A stretch of DNA of 36,975 nt from Candidatus Parvarchaeota archaeon (GTDB taxonomy: Archaea > Nanobdellota > Nanobdellia > Parvarchaeales > Parvarchaeaceae), in the NCBI GenBank assembly GCA_023380615.1, contig JAMCRO010000028.1:1-36975 (forward strand), read 5' to 3'. The position numbers and the translations under genes were made by a program. The notes below the pieces were generated by a model that was given only the letters and a program-made list of their open reading frames with translations, was not told the DNA's origin and made no database searches. Each line of letters begins with the position of its first letter. Within the stretch, counting starts at the first letter, position 1. This document shows positions 1 to 6,752 of the stretch, piece by piece.

Positions 1-1
1 G

Positions 2-664
2 GAAACTCTCGAGAAGATAAACAAGGAAATCAATTCCCTTAACTCTAAGATAAATTCATTTGGCCCGATAAATGAACTTGCACTTAAGACTTTCATGGAG
101 ACACAGCAGCAGTATGAAGAATTCAATGTTAAACTTGGAAAATTGGACGATGAAAGAAACAGGATACTGTCTGTAATATCTGAGATAGAGCAGAAGAAAC
201 TCGAGTCTTTCATGAAGACATTGTCTGATATAAATTCCATTTTCACAAAGGTTTTCAACTCAATAACAAAAGGAAAGGCAGAGCTCGTACCAGAGGATCC
301 AAACAATGTTTTTTCATCGGGGTTGGACATAGCTGTCGAGCTTCCTAACAAAAGAGTCAGAAACATAAGGGGATTAAGCGGGGGAGAACTTTCAGTCCTG
401 GCAATTTCACTGATAATGGCCCTGTCAAAATACACAGATGCAGTTTTCTACGTTTTAGACGAAGTAGATGCGGCTTTGGATGCAATCAATGCCGGCAATT
501 TCTCAGCACTAGTTAAAGCCTACTCGGCCTCTTCTCAGTTCATAATAATATCACACAACGAAACTACTCTTATAAACGCGGATGTAATCTACGGCGTTAC
601 AATGAACGATGAAGGAATAAGCAGGGTTGTTAGCGTAAAGATGCCTGAACAAAAAGCTCAATGA
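2..664 (+). CDS. smc: Chromosome segregation ATPase SMC, C-terminal part (5' truncated by window edge)
   Basis: SMC proteins organise and segregate chromosomes as dimeric ATPases. The reading frame is open from base 2, so the gene continues upstream of the window; the first ATG at 95 is internal. The early residues FGPINELAL are the conserved SMC segment where the coiled coil returns to the head. Charged coiled-coil sequence follows, then the ABC signature LSGGE, the Walker B stretch YVLDEVDAALD with its D-loop, and a switch histidine in IIISHNE. This is the C-terminal half of the ATPase head. The gene converges on ksgA and the two stops overlap by 7 bases. Assignment as SMC rather than Rad50 rests on the LDEVDAALD wording and the FGPIN motif. 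Confidence 0.93.
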   Translation, partial: ETLEKINKEINSLNSKINSFGPINELALKTFMETQQQYEEFNVKLGKLDDERNRILSVISEIEQKKLESFMKTLSDINSIFTKVFNSITKGKAELVPEDPNNVFSSGLDIAVELPNKRVRNIRGLSGGELSVLAISLIMALSKYTDAVFYVLDEVDAALDAINAGNFSALVKAYSASSQFIIISHNETTLINADVIYGVTMNDEGISRVVSVKMPEQKAQ

Positions 665-1449
665 GTAAGGTATTTTATTACTTCATTTATTTCGTTTAAG
701 GTCAATTCATTTACCTGTTTGTTGCCGAGTGATTTAATCATATCTGGCAATTCCTGGAATGCCTGTCTGCTCTCTCTTTTTGTTTTGTAATCAAGTGCAA
801 TCTTTCCGTTCATAAATGCGTTTTTCAGCAGCATCTCCCTTCTTCTGAATATCTCCTGTAAAATGTCATTTTGGTTTTTTGTGATCTTTACCATCCTGCT
901 AGTTACTCTCGGAACGGGATAAAATGCTTCTTTGTTTACTTCGGTTATCTCATCAAATTCAAAAAATATCTTTTGTATAGCAGAGAACTTGGTACTGCTT
1001 TCTTTTGACAAAAGCTGTTTGGCTATTGTGTTTGGCAGGATCATTACTCCGAACTGAAAATCATAGAAGGAAAGCTTCTCAATTATTCTGTCGGAAATGT
1101 TGTATGGGGGATTAGATATTATCTTGTTAAACTTCGGGTATATTATCTCCAAGGCATCTGCATTTATGATCTGTACATTGGGATCTATCTCATATTTGTC
1201 AATCAAGTAAGAATAACATTTTATCTCCTTTTCTATTGCTATTACTTTGCATTGTTTGCTTGCCAGCGTTTCTATGCTCCCGAATCCTGCGCCTATATCC
1301 AAAACAACGTCAGACGGCTTTAATTCTCCCCGTTCTATCTCTTCTTTTAAGGTTTCTTCGTCTATCAAGAAATTCTGTCCGTTTTCGTTGCTGCTTTTTA
1401 TTTTATAGTTGTCAGCGAGTTTAATTATTGTATCCTTTAATTGGCTCAT
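658..1449 (-). CDS. ksgA: 16S rRNA dimethyladenosine transferase (KsgA/Dim1)
   Basis: Uses S-adenosylmethionine to dimethylate two adjacent adenosines near the 3' end of 16S rRNA, a late small-subunit maturation step. The 263-residue protein has the family's usual size. Visible motifs are GQNFL (residues 24-28), the SAM-binding loop DIGAGFG (51-57), the acidic ribose contact in IAIEKE (about 71-76), NADAL (96-100) and the catalytic NPPYNIS (113-119). The C-terminal half (about 180-263) is the small helical rRNA-binding domain. It lies one base after the zinc-ribbon gene at 1451-1723 and is probably co-transcribed with it. The 3' end overlaps smc convergently. Confidence 0.95.
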   Translation of the reverse strand: MSQLKDTIIKLADNYKIKSSNENGQNFLIDEETLKEEIERGELKPSDVVLDIGAGFGSIETLASKQCKVIAIEKEIKCYSYLIDKYEIDPNVQIINADALEIIYPKFNKIISNPPYNISDRIIEKLSFYDFQFGVMILPNTIAKQLLSKESSTKFSAIQKIFFEFDEITEVNKEAFYPVPRVTSRMVKITKNQNDILQEIFRRREMLLKNAFMNGKIALDYKTKRESRQAFQELPDMIKSLGNKQVNELTLNEINEVIKYLTH

Positions 1450-1450
1450 A

Positions 1451-1723
1451 TTATTTCGAGCGCGGCGGCTTTAACCTGTCTACCGAATAAACTTGTCCGC
1501 ATTTGCTGCAGTTAAACACATATTTTTCCTTTGCCTTTCCGCCCTCTTTAACTTTCTCCGTTTTTAATTCAGATTCAAAATCATTTTCTTTTCCGCATTT
1601 TAGGCATTTGAAAACAAAATGAAAATAATTCTCACCGGTCTCTCTGTATATCAGAAGCTTTTCCGTTTTTCCGTCTAAGTTTATGAAAGATTTCTTTATG
1701 AAATTTACTTTATTTATGTCCAT
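1451..1723 (-). CDS. Small zinc-ribbon protein, function unknown
   Basis: A 90-residue protein with two CxxC knuckles (C40/C43 and C72/C75), the spacing of a single zinc ribbon, and a basic C-terminus (RLKPPRSK). Such ribbons usually bind nucleic acid or dock on the ribosome or RNA polymerase; nothing identifies the partner. The first 35 residues are a short beta-rich leader without a known motif. It is the first gene of a pair with ksgA (gap of 1 base), which hints at an RNA or ribosome role by context only. A TATA-like ATATATAAAA on the minus strand near 1745-1756 lies about 26 bases upstream of the ATG, fitting a leaderless transcript. Confidence 0.75.
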   Translation of the reverse strand: MDINKVNFIKKSFINLDGKTEKLLIYRETGENYFHFVFKCLKCGKENDFESELKTEKVKEGGKAKEKYVFNCSKCGQVYSVDRLKPPRSK

Positions 1724-1757
1724 AAGAGAAAAAGTTTTTGCTGTTTTATATATGTTT

Positions 1758-2435
1758 TTATTCCACTTTTATGCGGTTTAGTTCGCCACTTTCTTTTATC
1801 CATATCGCCCAACACAGCTCTGTTTTGCTTATTCCTAAACTTTCGCTTATTTTATTCCCTTCTAATATGCACTCATAAGGCGTTTTAACAGTTTTAAAAT
1901 TCCTGCTTATCCATCTCATTATTATCTTATCCGGCATTATCGTGTCTATACCGCTCTGTATTCTTAGGTACTGGAAAGTGTTTATTCCCACGCCCTTTAT
2001 CCTTCCAATTTCGTCTTTTTTGAAATTAAATGGATCGGCATTTCTGGCCCAGTTTTTTAGTGTTTTCATCTCATCTACACTGTTATCCGTTTCTGCTATG
2101 AACCCGCACATTCTTTTCATTACGTACCACACTCTCTTGTTTTTGAACATAGAAAGCAGTTCCCTTTGACTTATCTTTTTAAAATCGCTGCATTTTGTTA
2201 TCATTCCCGAGTTTACATACTTTTCGCGGAAATAATTGACTTTAGGCACAACCACTGTAAAATAATTCAGCCCTGTACTGTCAAGGCATGCGTCAAGAAC
2301 AATCAGGATGGCTTTTCCTTCCCACCTTCTGCCTGTTTTGCACAGCCTTGCAAATCCTGCAGCTTCTTCGATTATTTCACTTCCGAAAAGCTTTAATGCA
2401 TTATTTTTCATTATTAAAGAATAAAATACCTTCAA
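1758..2435 (-). CDS. Helix-hairpin-helix (HhH-GPD-like) protein
   Basis: A 225-residue protein whose recognisable part is GRIKGVGINTFQYL (about residues 144-157) followed by MPDKIIMRW (167-175). This matches the layout of HhH-GPD DNA glycosylases: a GVG hairpin, then a Pro-Asp at the catalytic aspartate position (D169). Where the bifunctional EndoIII-type enzymes carry a catalytic lysine after the hairpin, this protein has Asn152, so if it is an enzyme it is probably monofunctional. The usual 4Fe-4S cysteines are not visible. The N-terminal 100 residues are unlike the standard glycosylase fold in any motif I recognise. It is divergent from the ribosomal operon. Role in base-excision repair is inference; a non-catalytic DNA-binding protein is the alternative. 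Confidence 0.6.
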   Translation of the reverse strand: MKVFYSLIMKNNALKLFGSEIIEEAAGFARLCKTGRRWEGKAILIVLDACLDSTGLNYFTVVVPKVNYFREKYVNSGMITKCSDFKKISQRELLSMFKNKRVWYVMKRMCGFIAETDNSVDEMKTLKNWARNADPFNFKKDEIGRIKGVGINTFQYLRIQSGIDTIMPDKIIMRWISRNFKTVKTPYECILEGNKISESLGISKTELCWAIWIKESGELNRIKVE

Positions 2436-2464
2436 CCTTATTATATTTTGTTTTTATTGGGGGT

Positions 2465-2480
2465 AAAAATATATATAAAG
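2465..2480 (+). promoter_or_regulatory. TATA element of the L2-S19-L22-S3-L29 operon
   Basis: The AT-run AAAAATATATATAAAG lies in the 80-base gap between two divergent genes and is centred about 43 bases before the L2 start, which leaves room for a short leader of roughly 15 bases. No strong Shine-Dalgarno sequence precedes the L2 ATG at 2516. Confidence 0.55.
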
Positions 2481-2515
2481 GTAAAAAACATAAGTAGAGT
2501 ATAATTTCGATAATT

Positions 2516-3217
2516 ATGAAAGTACCAAGGTCAAGAAGAAGGGGAAAGAGCAGGGTTTTCAGAGTCAACGATTTCAATGCAATCGGGAAGGTAAAGCTTC
2601 CAAATTCAATCGAGCCCATGAACGCAAGAATAACAAAGCTCATTCATGATCCTTACAGAACTGCGCCATTAATGGAGATAAAATTTGAAAACGGTTCCAA
2701 ATCATTTTTACCTGCATTTGTCGGCGCATATGAGGGCCTTATAATACAATACCTGAAAACAGACAGCATAAAGGAAGGTTCGGTTTTAAGGCTTGGTGAC
2801 ATCCCCACCGGAACAAATGTTTACAATGTCGAGTTGAAGGCGGGGGATGGCGGAAAGCTTATAAGAGCTGGCGGAAACAGCGCAAGGATAATGGAGAATA
2901 CAGGGAATGAAGTTGCTATTTCACTTTCAAGCGGGAAGATTCTAAGATTGAAAAAGGATTGCAGGGCCGTTATAGGCAAAATAGCCAATGCGGGAAGAAA
3001 AGAAAAACCATTTTATAAGGCGGGAAACAAGTACCATCTTATAAAAGCCAGAGGCAGATACTGGCCTATGAATGCTGCCGTTGCAATGAATGCTTATGAA
3101 CACAAATTTGGAGGAAAGAGAAGAAGCACACAGCACAAGTCTAAAAGTTCGGCTAGGAATTCTCCTCCTGGAGCAAAGGTAGGATCAATCGCTCCTAAGA
3201 GAACGGGTGTCAGGTAA
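2516..3217 (+). CDS. rpl2: Large-subunit ribosomal protein uL2
   Basis: Core large-subunit protein near the peptidyl-transferase centre that helps join the subunits. The 233 residues cover the whole family: the basic N-terminus PRSRRRGKS, the OB-fold RNA-binding region, GGNSARIM, the conserved loop MNAAVAMNAYEHKFGG with the retained histidine, and a basic tail with RRSTQHKSKSS. The usual DHPHGGG is degenerate here (EHKFGG). First gene of a short ribosomal operon; its stop shares a base with the S19 start (TAATG). L3, L4 and L23, which normally precede L2 in archaea, are not upstream; the neighbour there is on the opposite strand. Confidence 0.97.
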   Translation: MKVPRSRRRGKSRVFRVNDFNAIGKVKLPNSIEPMNARITKLIHDPYRTAPLMEIKFENGSKSFLPAFVGAYEGLIIQYLKTDSIKEGSVLRLGDIPTGTNVYNVELKAGDGGKLIRAGGNSARIMENTGNEVAISLSSGKILRLKKDCRAVIGKIANAGRKEKPFYKAGNKYHLIKARGRYWPMNAAVAMNAYEHKFGGKRRSTQHKSKSSARNSPPGAKVGSIAPKRTGVR

Positions 3218-3603
3218 TGGAAGAATACAAATTCAGAGGAAAGAGCATAGAAGAGCTAAAAAAGATGTCGAATGAAGAGCTTGTAAAATTGGCTAATGCC
3301 GACTTTAGAAGGGCCATGAAAAGAGGATTTTCTCCTGAAGAAAAGTTGTTTCTGATGAACATGAAGAAAAAAGCAGCAAAGTCAAAAACAATTAAAACGC
3401 ACATGAGGGAGATGTTCATACTGCCGGATTTTGTCGGCCTTACTATACACGTACACAACGGAAAGGAGTTTATTCCCATAGAGATAAAACCTTCGATGAT
3501 TTTTCATCGTTTGGGAGAGTTTGCGCTTACAACGAAACAGGTAAAGCACGGTTCTCCAGGTATGAAAGCTACGCGTTCAAGCGGGTTTGTTCCTATTAAG
3601 TAA
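3217..3603 (+). CDS. rps19: Small-subunit ribosomal protein uS19
   Basis: Protein of the small-subunit head that contacts 16S rRNA near the A-site finger. The 128 residues include an N-terminal helical extension typical of archaeal S19 (FRGKSIEELKKMS) and then the conserved core: KTHMREMFILPDFVG, the VHNGKEF turn, MIFHRLGEFALTT and the C-terminal KHGSPGMKATRSS. The start codon overlaps the last base of the L2 stop, so translation is probably coupled. The order L2-S19-L22-S3-L29 follows the archaeal S10 operon. Confidence 0.97.
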   Translation: MEEYKFRGKSIEELKKMSNEELVKLANADFRRAMKRGFSPEEKLFLMNMKKKAAKSKTIKTHMREMFILPDFVGLTIHVHNGKEFIPIEIKPSMIFHRLGEFALTTKQVKHGSPGMKATRSSGFVPIK

Positions 3604-3605
3604 AT

Positions 3606-4190
3606 ATGGTAACTAAAGTACAGGTCAAAAGAGAGGGGATGCCGATATCATTGAAGCACACACATGAGATAATGGAAGCAGTCAAGGGAAAGCAGATCTC
3701 AAAGGCAAATGTCATGCTTAAAAGAGTACTGTCAAAACAGGATTACATACCATTTAGAAAATACCAAAGCAAAGGCCACAAGCAGGGTGTGCCTGCAGGT
3801 TATCCGCAGAAAGCGACTAAGCAGGTCATTTCAATGCTTGAAGAACTAAAGGCAAATGCAAAGAATATGGGTTTCGATGAGTCGAAGATAGTGGTAAGCA
3901 GCTATTCTCTCGGCAGGGGCGGCTATCCGAGATTTTCAAGCGGAACGGTTTATAGGCACGGAAAGCGTACAAATTTAACGATTTATTCCTTGGTTGATCA
4001 GGAGAGAAAGGCACCTGAAAAGAAGCAGGCTAACGCAGATAAAGCGGCTGAAGGTCCTGCCGTTAAAGAACCTGTAAAAGAAGAGGCAAAAGGGGAAAGC
4101 CAAAAACCAGCCGAAGAAAAAAAGGAAGAAAAAGCAGAGCAGGAAAGTAATAAAAGCACGGAAAGCAATGAGTTAAAGGCGGAGAAATGA
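3606..4190 (+). CDS. rpl22: Large-subunit ribosomal protein uL22 with a long charged tail
   Basis: uL22 lines the exit tunnel of the large subunit. The first about 135 residues are the normal protein (helices with KANVMLKRVLSKQ, then the beta-hairpin and GRGGYPRFSSG). The remaining about 55 residues are a low-complexity tail dominated by Lys, Glu, Ala, Ser and Pro, probably disordered on the ribosome surface, making the protein longer (194 residues) than the core fold needs. It starts two bases after the S19 stop and is followed one base after its own stop by S3. Confidence 0.95.
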   Translation: MVTKVQVKREGMPISLKHTHEIMEAVKGKQISKANVMLKRVLSKQDYIPFRKYQSKGHKQGVPAGYPQKATKQVISMLEELKANAKNMGFDESKIVVSSYSLGRGGYPRFSSGTVYRHGKRTNLTIYSLVDQERKAPEKKQANADKAAEGPAVKEPVKEEAKGESQKPAEEKKEEKAEQESNKSTESNELKAEK

Positions 4191-4191
4191 C

Positions 4192-4863
4192 ATGTTACCA
4201 AAAAAAATAATCACAAACAAAGTAAATGACGAGACGGCAAGAGAATATCTGTTCAAGAAATTCAGCAGATTTGGTATAAGTGACATAAGGATAGAGAAAA
4301 CGCCTTTGGGTATGAAGATAGTAATAAAAACGCCTAAGCCTGGAGCGATAATAACTAGGGCAAATCAGATACTTAGGGAAAGTTCAAAGGAGCTTGGGGA
4401 ATATTTCAATCAGGAATCACCTAGAATAGAGGTTGAAAGCTCGCAGAATCCTAATTTAGACCCTGCTATAGTAGCGGATTCCATAGCCTTTAAAATAGCC
4501 AAGTACGGTCCGATGAAGTATAAGGTAGTCGCTCACAAGGCAATGGACAGCATAATGGCCGCAGGAGCCAAGGGAGTAGAAATAGAGATAGGCGGGGTCA
4601 TTAAGGAAAGGGCCGCACATTTTAAATTTAGACCAACAGGCAGCGTTATGCCAAAGACCGGTCAAGTGGAGTTTTTCGGTGTAAGAAGCGCAAAAAAACA
4701 ATTAGTACTAAAAAGAGGATCAATAGGCATAAAGGTAACCATAGTCGTGCCGACTGAAAACATAGGAGGAGTAAAAATAAATGATGGAAGAGAATCTGAA
4801 GGACTTGGAAATGGAACTTCTGAAAATGAACATAAAGAAGACGCAGGGGCTCCAGCCAGCTGA
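4192..4863 (+). CDS. rps3: Small-subunit ribosomal protein uS3
   Basis: uS3 sits at the mRNA entry site of the small subunit. The N-terminal half (about residues 15-90) is the KH RNA-binding domain, with GAIITRANQ close to the family's GxxG loop. The C-terminal half ends with GSIGIKVTIVVPT. The last roughly 28 residues (from about 196) are polar, Gly/Glu/Asn-rich and unlike the family; they are encoded by the same DNA as the first part of L29 in another frame, which explains their composition. The ATG follows the L22 stop by one base. Confidence 0.95.
   Translation: MLPKKIITNKVNDETAREYLFKKFSRFGISDIRIEKTPLGMKIVIKTPKPGAIITRANQILRESSKELGEYFNQESPRIEVESSQNPNLDPAIVADSIAFKIAKYGPMKYKVVAHKAMDSIMAAGAKGVEIEIGGVIKERAAHFKFRPTGSVMPKTGQVEFFGVRSAKKQLVLKRGSIGIKVTIVVPTENIGGVKINDGRESEGLGNGTSENEHKEDAGAPAS
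4765..4771 (+). promoter_or_regulatory. Shine-Dalgarno sequence that sets the L29 start inside S3
   Basis: GGAGGAG, nine bases before the ATG at 4781. It lies within the S3 coding region and supports real internal initiation of L29 rather than a chance frame. Confidence 0.75.
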
Positions 4864-4957
4864 TGCTGGTAAGTACAGGCATTTGAAGAAGAAAGTCGCT
4901 CAGCTGAAGAACGAGCTTAGGAAGAAAGAGCTATCGGCAAAATCTTCTAAGGATTAA
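4781..4957 (+). CDS. rpl29: Large-subunit ribosomal protein uL29, overlapping the 3' end of S3
   Basis: A 58-residue alpha-helical protein of the large-subunit tunnel exit, where it helps dock nascent-chain factors. The sequence shows the L29 helical hairpin: an N-terminal helix with LKDLEMELLKMN, the turn GLQPADAGKYR, and a basic second helix (LKKKVAQLKNELRKKE). Length is normal for archaeal L29. The start at 4781 (or Met at 4784) is favoured by GGAGGAG nine bases upstream. The first 83 bases of the gene are shared with S3 in another frame. It ends the operon; the next gene is convergent after a 46-base gap. Confidence 0.9.
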   Translation: MMEENLKDLEMELLKMNIKKTQGLQPADAGKYRHLKKKVAQLKNELRKKELSAKSSKD

Positions 4958-5003
4958 ACCTTAAAAAATGTCTTCAAGTTTTGTTTGAACACTATTTAAA
5001 GTT

Positions 5004-5870
5004 CTATCCGTTTACTAAATCAAATAAAGTATCTAACTGGGATCTCTTCGCTTCAATTTGCGCCTTCATTTTTTTGTATTCGTCTTCACTTATTTTACCT
5101 GCAACAAAATTTCTTTCTAGGTCTGCGGATTCCTTTTCTATATCCCTTAACTTGTTGTTAAGCTTCATTGAACCTTGCGGCCCCATAGAAAGACTGCTTG
5201 AAACGCTGTTAGCAAGCTGTCTTTTGTCCAATTTGTTTCCGTATTTTCTTGAAAGCTCGCTGTACATCTCCGTCATGTCCCCTTCAAGTTTAGAATATGA
5301 GTCTTTGTCCTTGAACTTGCAGTCTCCCGCCAAGACAACCCTTACATTTGCCGATTCTTCGGTAGGGTCATATACCCCTATTATCTTTGCCCATAAGAAT
5401 ATCGGCACTATCTTCTTTATTTCAAAGAATATCAGTGACAATACGAAAAATGCTATCATCCCATAAAGTACAAGTGCAGATGCAGAATAGCTGAAATGGG
5501 TTATGTTTGTGTATATATTTGACCTGTAAGAGACCAGAAGAAGCGCAAGCAGGACTATTCCTATGATAAGGCAGGTTTTCCAGGCTATTGGGTATTTTGA
5601 TCCTTTTTTGTTGTCTTTTGCGCTTTTTATTAGCGCCCTTATCGGCTTGACATTCCCCCCTCTGAAGGTTTCCTCCAATTCACTGTCATCGAATTTTGTG
5701 AGCTCGTTAAGCAGTATCCTGTAGTCCATGTCTGTCATGTATTCTGATACCTGGCTCCTCAGTACCTGCGGATCATCGCTTTTTATGTAAAGATCATAGA
5801 ATACGTGCTTTTTTTCTAATTCTTGAGTATCGAACTCCTTCTCGTAGTTCTTTATGCTGAATCCAATCAT
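5004..5870 (-). CDS. Membrane protein with two transmembrane spans and SHOCT-like C-terminus, function unknown
   Basis: A 288-residue protein. A soluble N-terminal region of about 95 residues is followed by two hydrophobic spans (about 97-115 and 127-151), then a charged cytoplasmic-type C-terminal region. Near the end, LERNFVAGKISEDEYKKMKAQIE resembles a SHOCT short C-terminal module, which in other proteins mediates oligomerisation; this is a weak match by eye. It is transcribed divergently from nuoJ with only 105 bases between the starts, so the two may share control. I do not recognise the family. Confidence 0.7.
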   Translation of the reverse strand: MIGFSIKNYEKEFDTQELEKKHVFYDLYIKSDDPQVLRSQVSEYMTDMDYRILLNELTKFDDSELEETFRGGNVKPIRALIKSAKDNKKGSKYPIAWKTCLIIGIVLLALLLVSYRSNIYTNITHFSYSASALVLYGMIAFFVLSLIFFEIKKIVPIFLWAKIIGVYDPTEESANVRVVLAGDCKFKDKDSYSKLEGDMTEMYSELSRKYGNKLDKRQLANSVSSSLSMGPQGSMKLNNKLRDIEKESADLERNFVAGKISEDEYKKMKAQIEAKRSQLDTLFDLVNG

Positions 5871-5886
5871 AAAAATATATGATTTC

Positions 5887-5901
5887 GTTTAAATAAATAA
5901 G
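5887..5901 (-). promoter_or_regulatory. TATA-like element of the membrane-protein gene ending at 5004
   Basis: On the minus strand the segment reads CTTATTTATTTAAAC and is centred about 24 bases before the ATG at 5870, the position expected for a leaderless archaeal transcript. Confidence 0.5.
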
Positions 5902-5911
5902 TATTATTTGC

Positions 5912-5946
5912 AGTTTTCAATGATTTTATTGCTGGCATTGAAAACT
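5912..5946. promoter_or_regulatory. 11-bp inverted repeat between divergent promoters (candidate operator)
   Basis: The arms AGTTTTCAATG (5912-5922) and CATTGAAAACT (5936-5946) are perfect reverse complements separated by 13 bases. The element lies midway between the TATA-like box of the minus-strand gene starting at 5870 and that of nuoJ, where a regulator could act on both promoters. Confidence 0.6.
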
Positions 5947-5947
5947 A

Positions 5948-5960
5948 CTTATTTATAAAC
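5948..5960 (+). promoter_or_regulatory. TATA element of the nuoJKLMN operon
   Basis: CTTATTTATAAAC lies roughly 20-27 bases before the nuoJ ATG, with no Shine-Dalgarno sequence between, fitting a leaderless transcript. It mirrors the TATA-like element on the other side of the inverted repeat. Confidence 0.55.
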
Positions 5961-5975
5961 TTCTTATCCACTATA

Positions 5976-6452
5976 ATGGATTTGGGAAGCATTGGGTTTT
6001 TGATAATCTCAGGATTGCTTATAACTACAGCCGTTCTTATGGTTTCTACTAAGAATTTAATACATTCCCTTCTTTACATGTTCATGTTTGTCATATCTGT
6101 AACCGCCATGATACTTTACTTAAATGCTGTTTTTCTGGGGATAGCGGAGCTTATAATATATAATGGAGGAATAGTGCTTTTGCTTGCTATAGGAATAAGT
6201 TCAATGCCGGAGGGTACAGTTAAAAGAATAAACTCAAAGCTTGTTTTTTCCCTTCCAATAATAATCCTTGCAGTAACCTCGTTTCTGCTGCTTAAAATGC
6301 CTTCCACCCAGCATTCCACAGCTTTGAACTATGCCAATTTCGGAACGTACTTTTTCCAAAATTACGCAGGCCTTCTTCTTGTGCTGGCGTTTACCGCGAT
6401 AGCAAGCATATTTTCAACAATATACATAATAAGCAAGGGTGAAAAGATATGA
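5976..6452 (+). CDS. nuoJ: NADH-quinone oxidoreductase subunit J (complex I membrane arm)
   Basis: A 158-residue membrane protein with about five hydrophobic spans, the normal size and layout of NuoJ/FpoJ. The third span carries AVFLGIAELIIYNGGIVLLL, matching the family segment A-x-F-x-x-x-x-Q-x-x-I-Y-x-G (here Glu in place of the usual Gln) that forms the pi-bulge helix linking quinone reduction to proton movement. First gene of a tight five-gene operon with nuoKLMN; its last codons overlap nuoK by 4 bases. Confidence 0.9.
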   Translation: MDLGSIGFLIISGLLITTAVLMVSTKNLIHSLLYMFMFVISVTAMILYLNAVFLGIAELIIYNGGIVLLLAIGISSMPEGTVKRINSKLVFSLPIIILAVTSFLLLKMPSTQHSTALNYANFGTYFFQNYAGLLLVLAFTAIASIFSTIYIISKGEKI

Positions 6453-6751
6453 TACCGGAGGATTATTTTCTGCTGCTTACAAGCATACTGTTTGTGATAG
6501 GCATTTATGGCATACTTTCAAGAAGGGAAGGCATATCAATAATAATCTCGTCCGAAATAATAGTCAATGCGGCCATAATAAATTTCGTATCGGCTGCCAA
6601 TTTTTATTCAGATTTAAACGGAATAAGCTATGCTCTTATAACGCTTATAATGATAGTATTTGAAACCGTTGTTTTCATAGCGTTGATGGTGATTTTTTCA
6701 AGAAAGACAGGCTCGCTTTCGATATCAAAGCTAGGGAGGTACAAGGGCTGA
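6449..6751 (+). CDS. nuoK: NADH-quinone oxidoreductase subunit K
   Basis: A 100-residue, three-span membrane protein of the complex I proton channel. Both functional glutamates of the family are in place: the first in SSEIIVNAAIINF and the second in IVFETVVFIAL. Length equals that of bacterial NuoK. Start overlaps the nuoJ stop (ATGATACC context), so translation is probably coupled; nuoL follows after one base. Confidence 0.92.
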   Translation: MIPEDYFLLLTSILFVIGIYGILSRREGISIIISSEIIVNAAIINFVSAANFYSDLNGISYALITLIMIVFETVVFIALMVIFSRKTGSLSISKLGRYKG

Positions 6752-6752
6752 T

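Noticed and set aside
4981-5466. 161-codon plus-strand frame opposite the two-span membrane protein
   Set aside because: It lies almost entirely antisense to a gene with a coherent domain layout and shows no motif.
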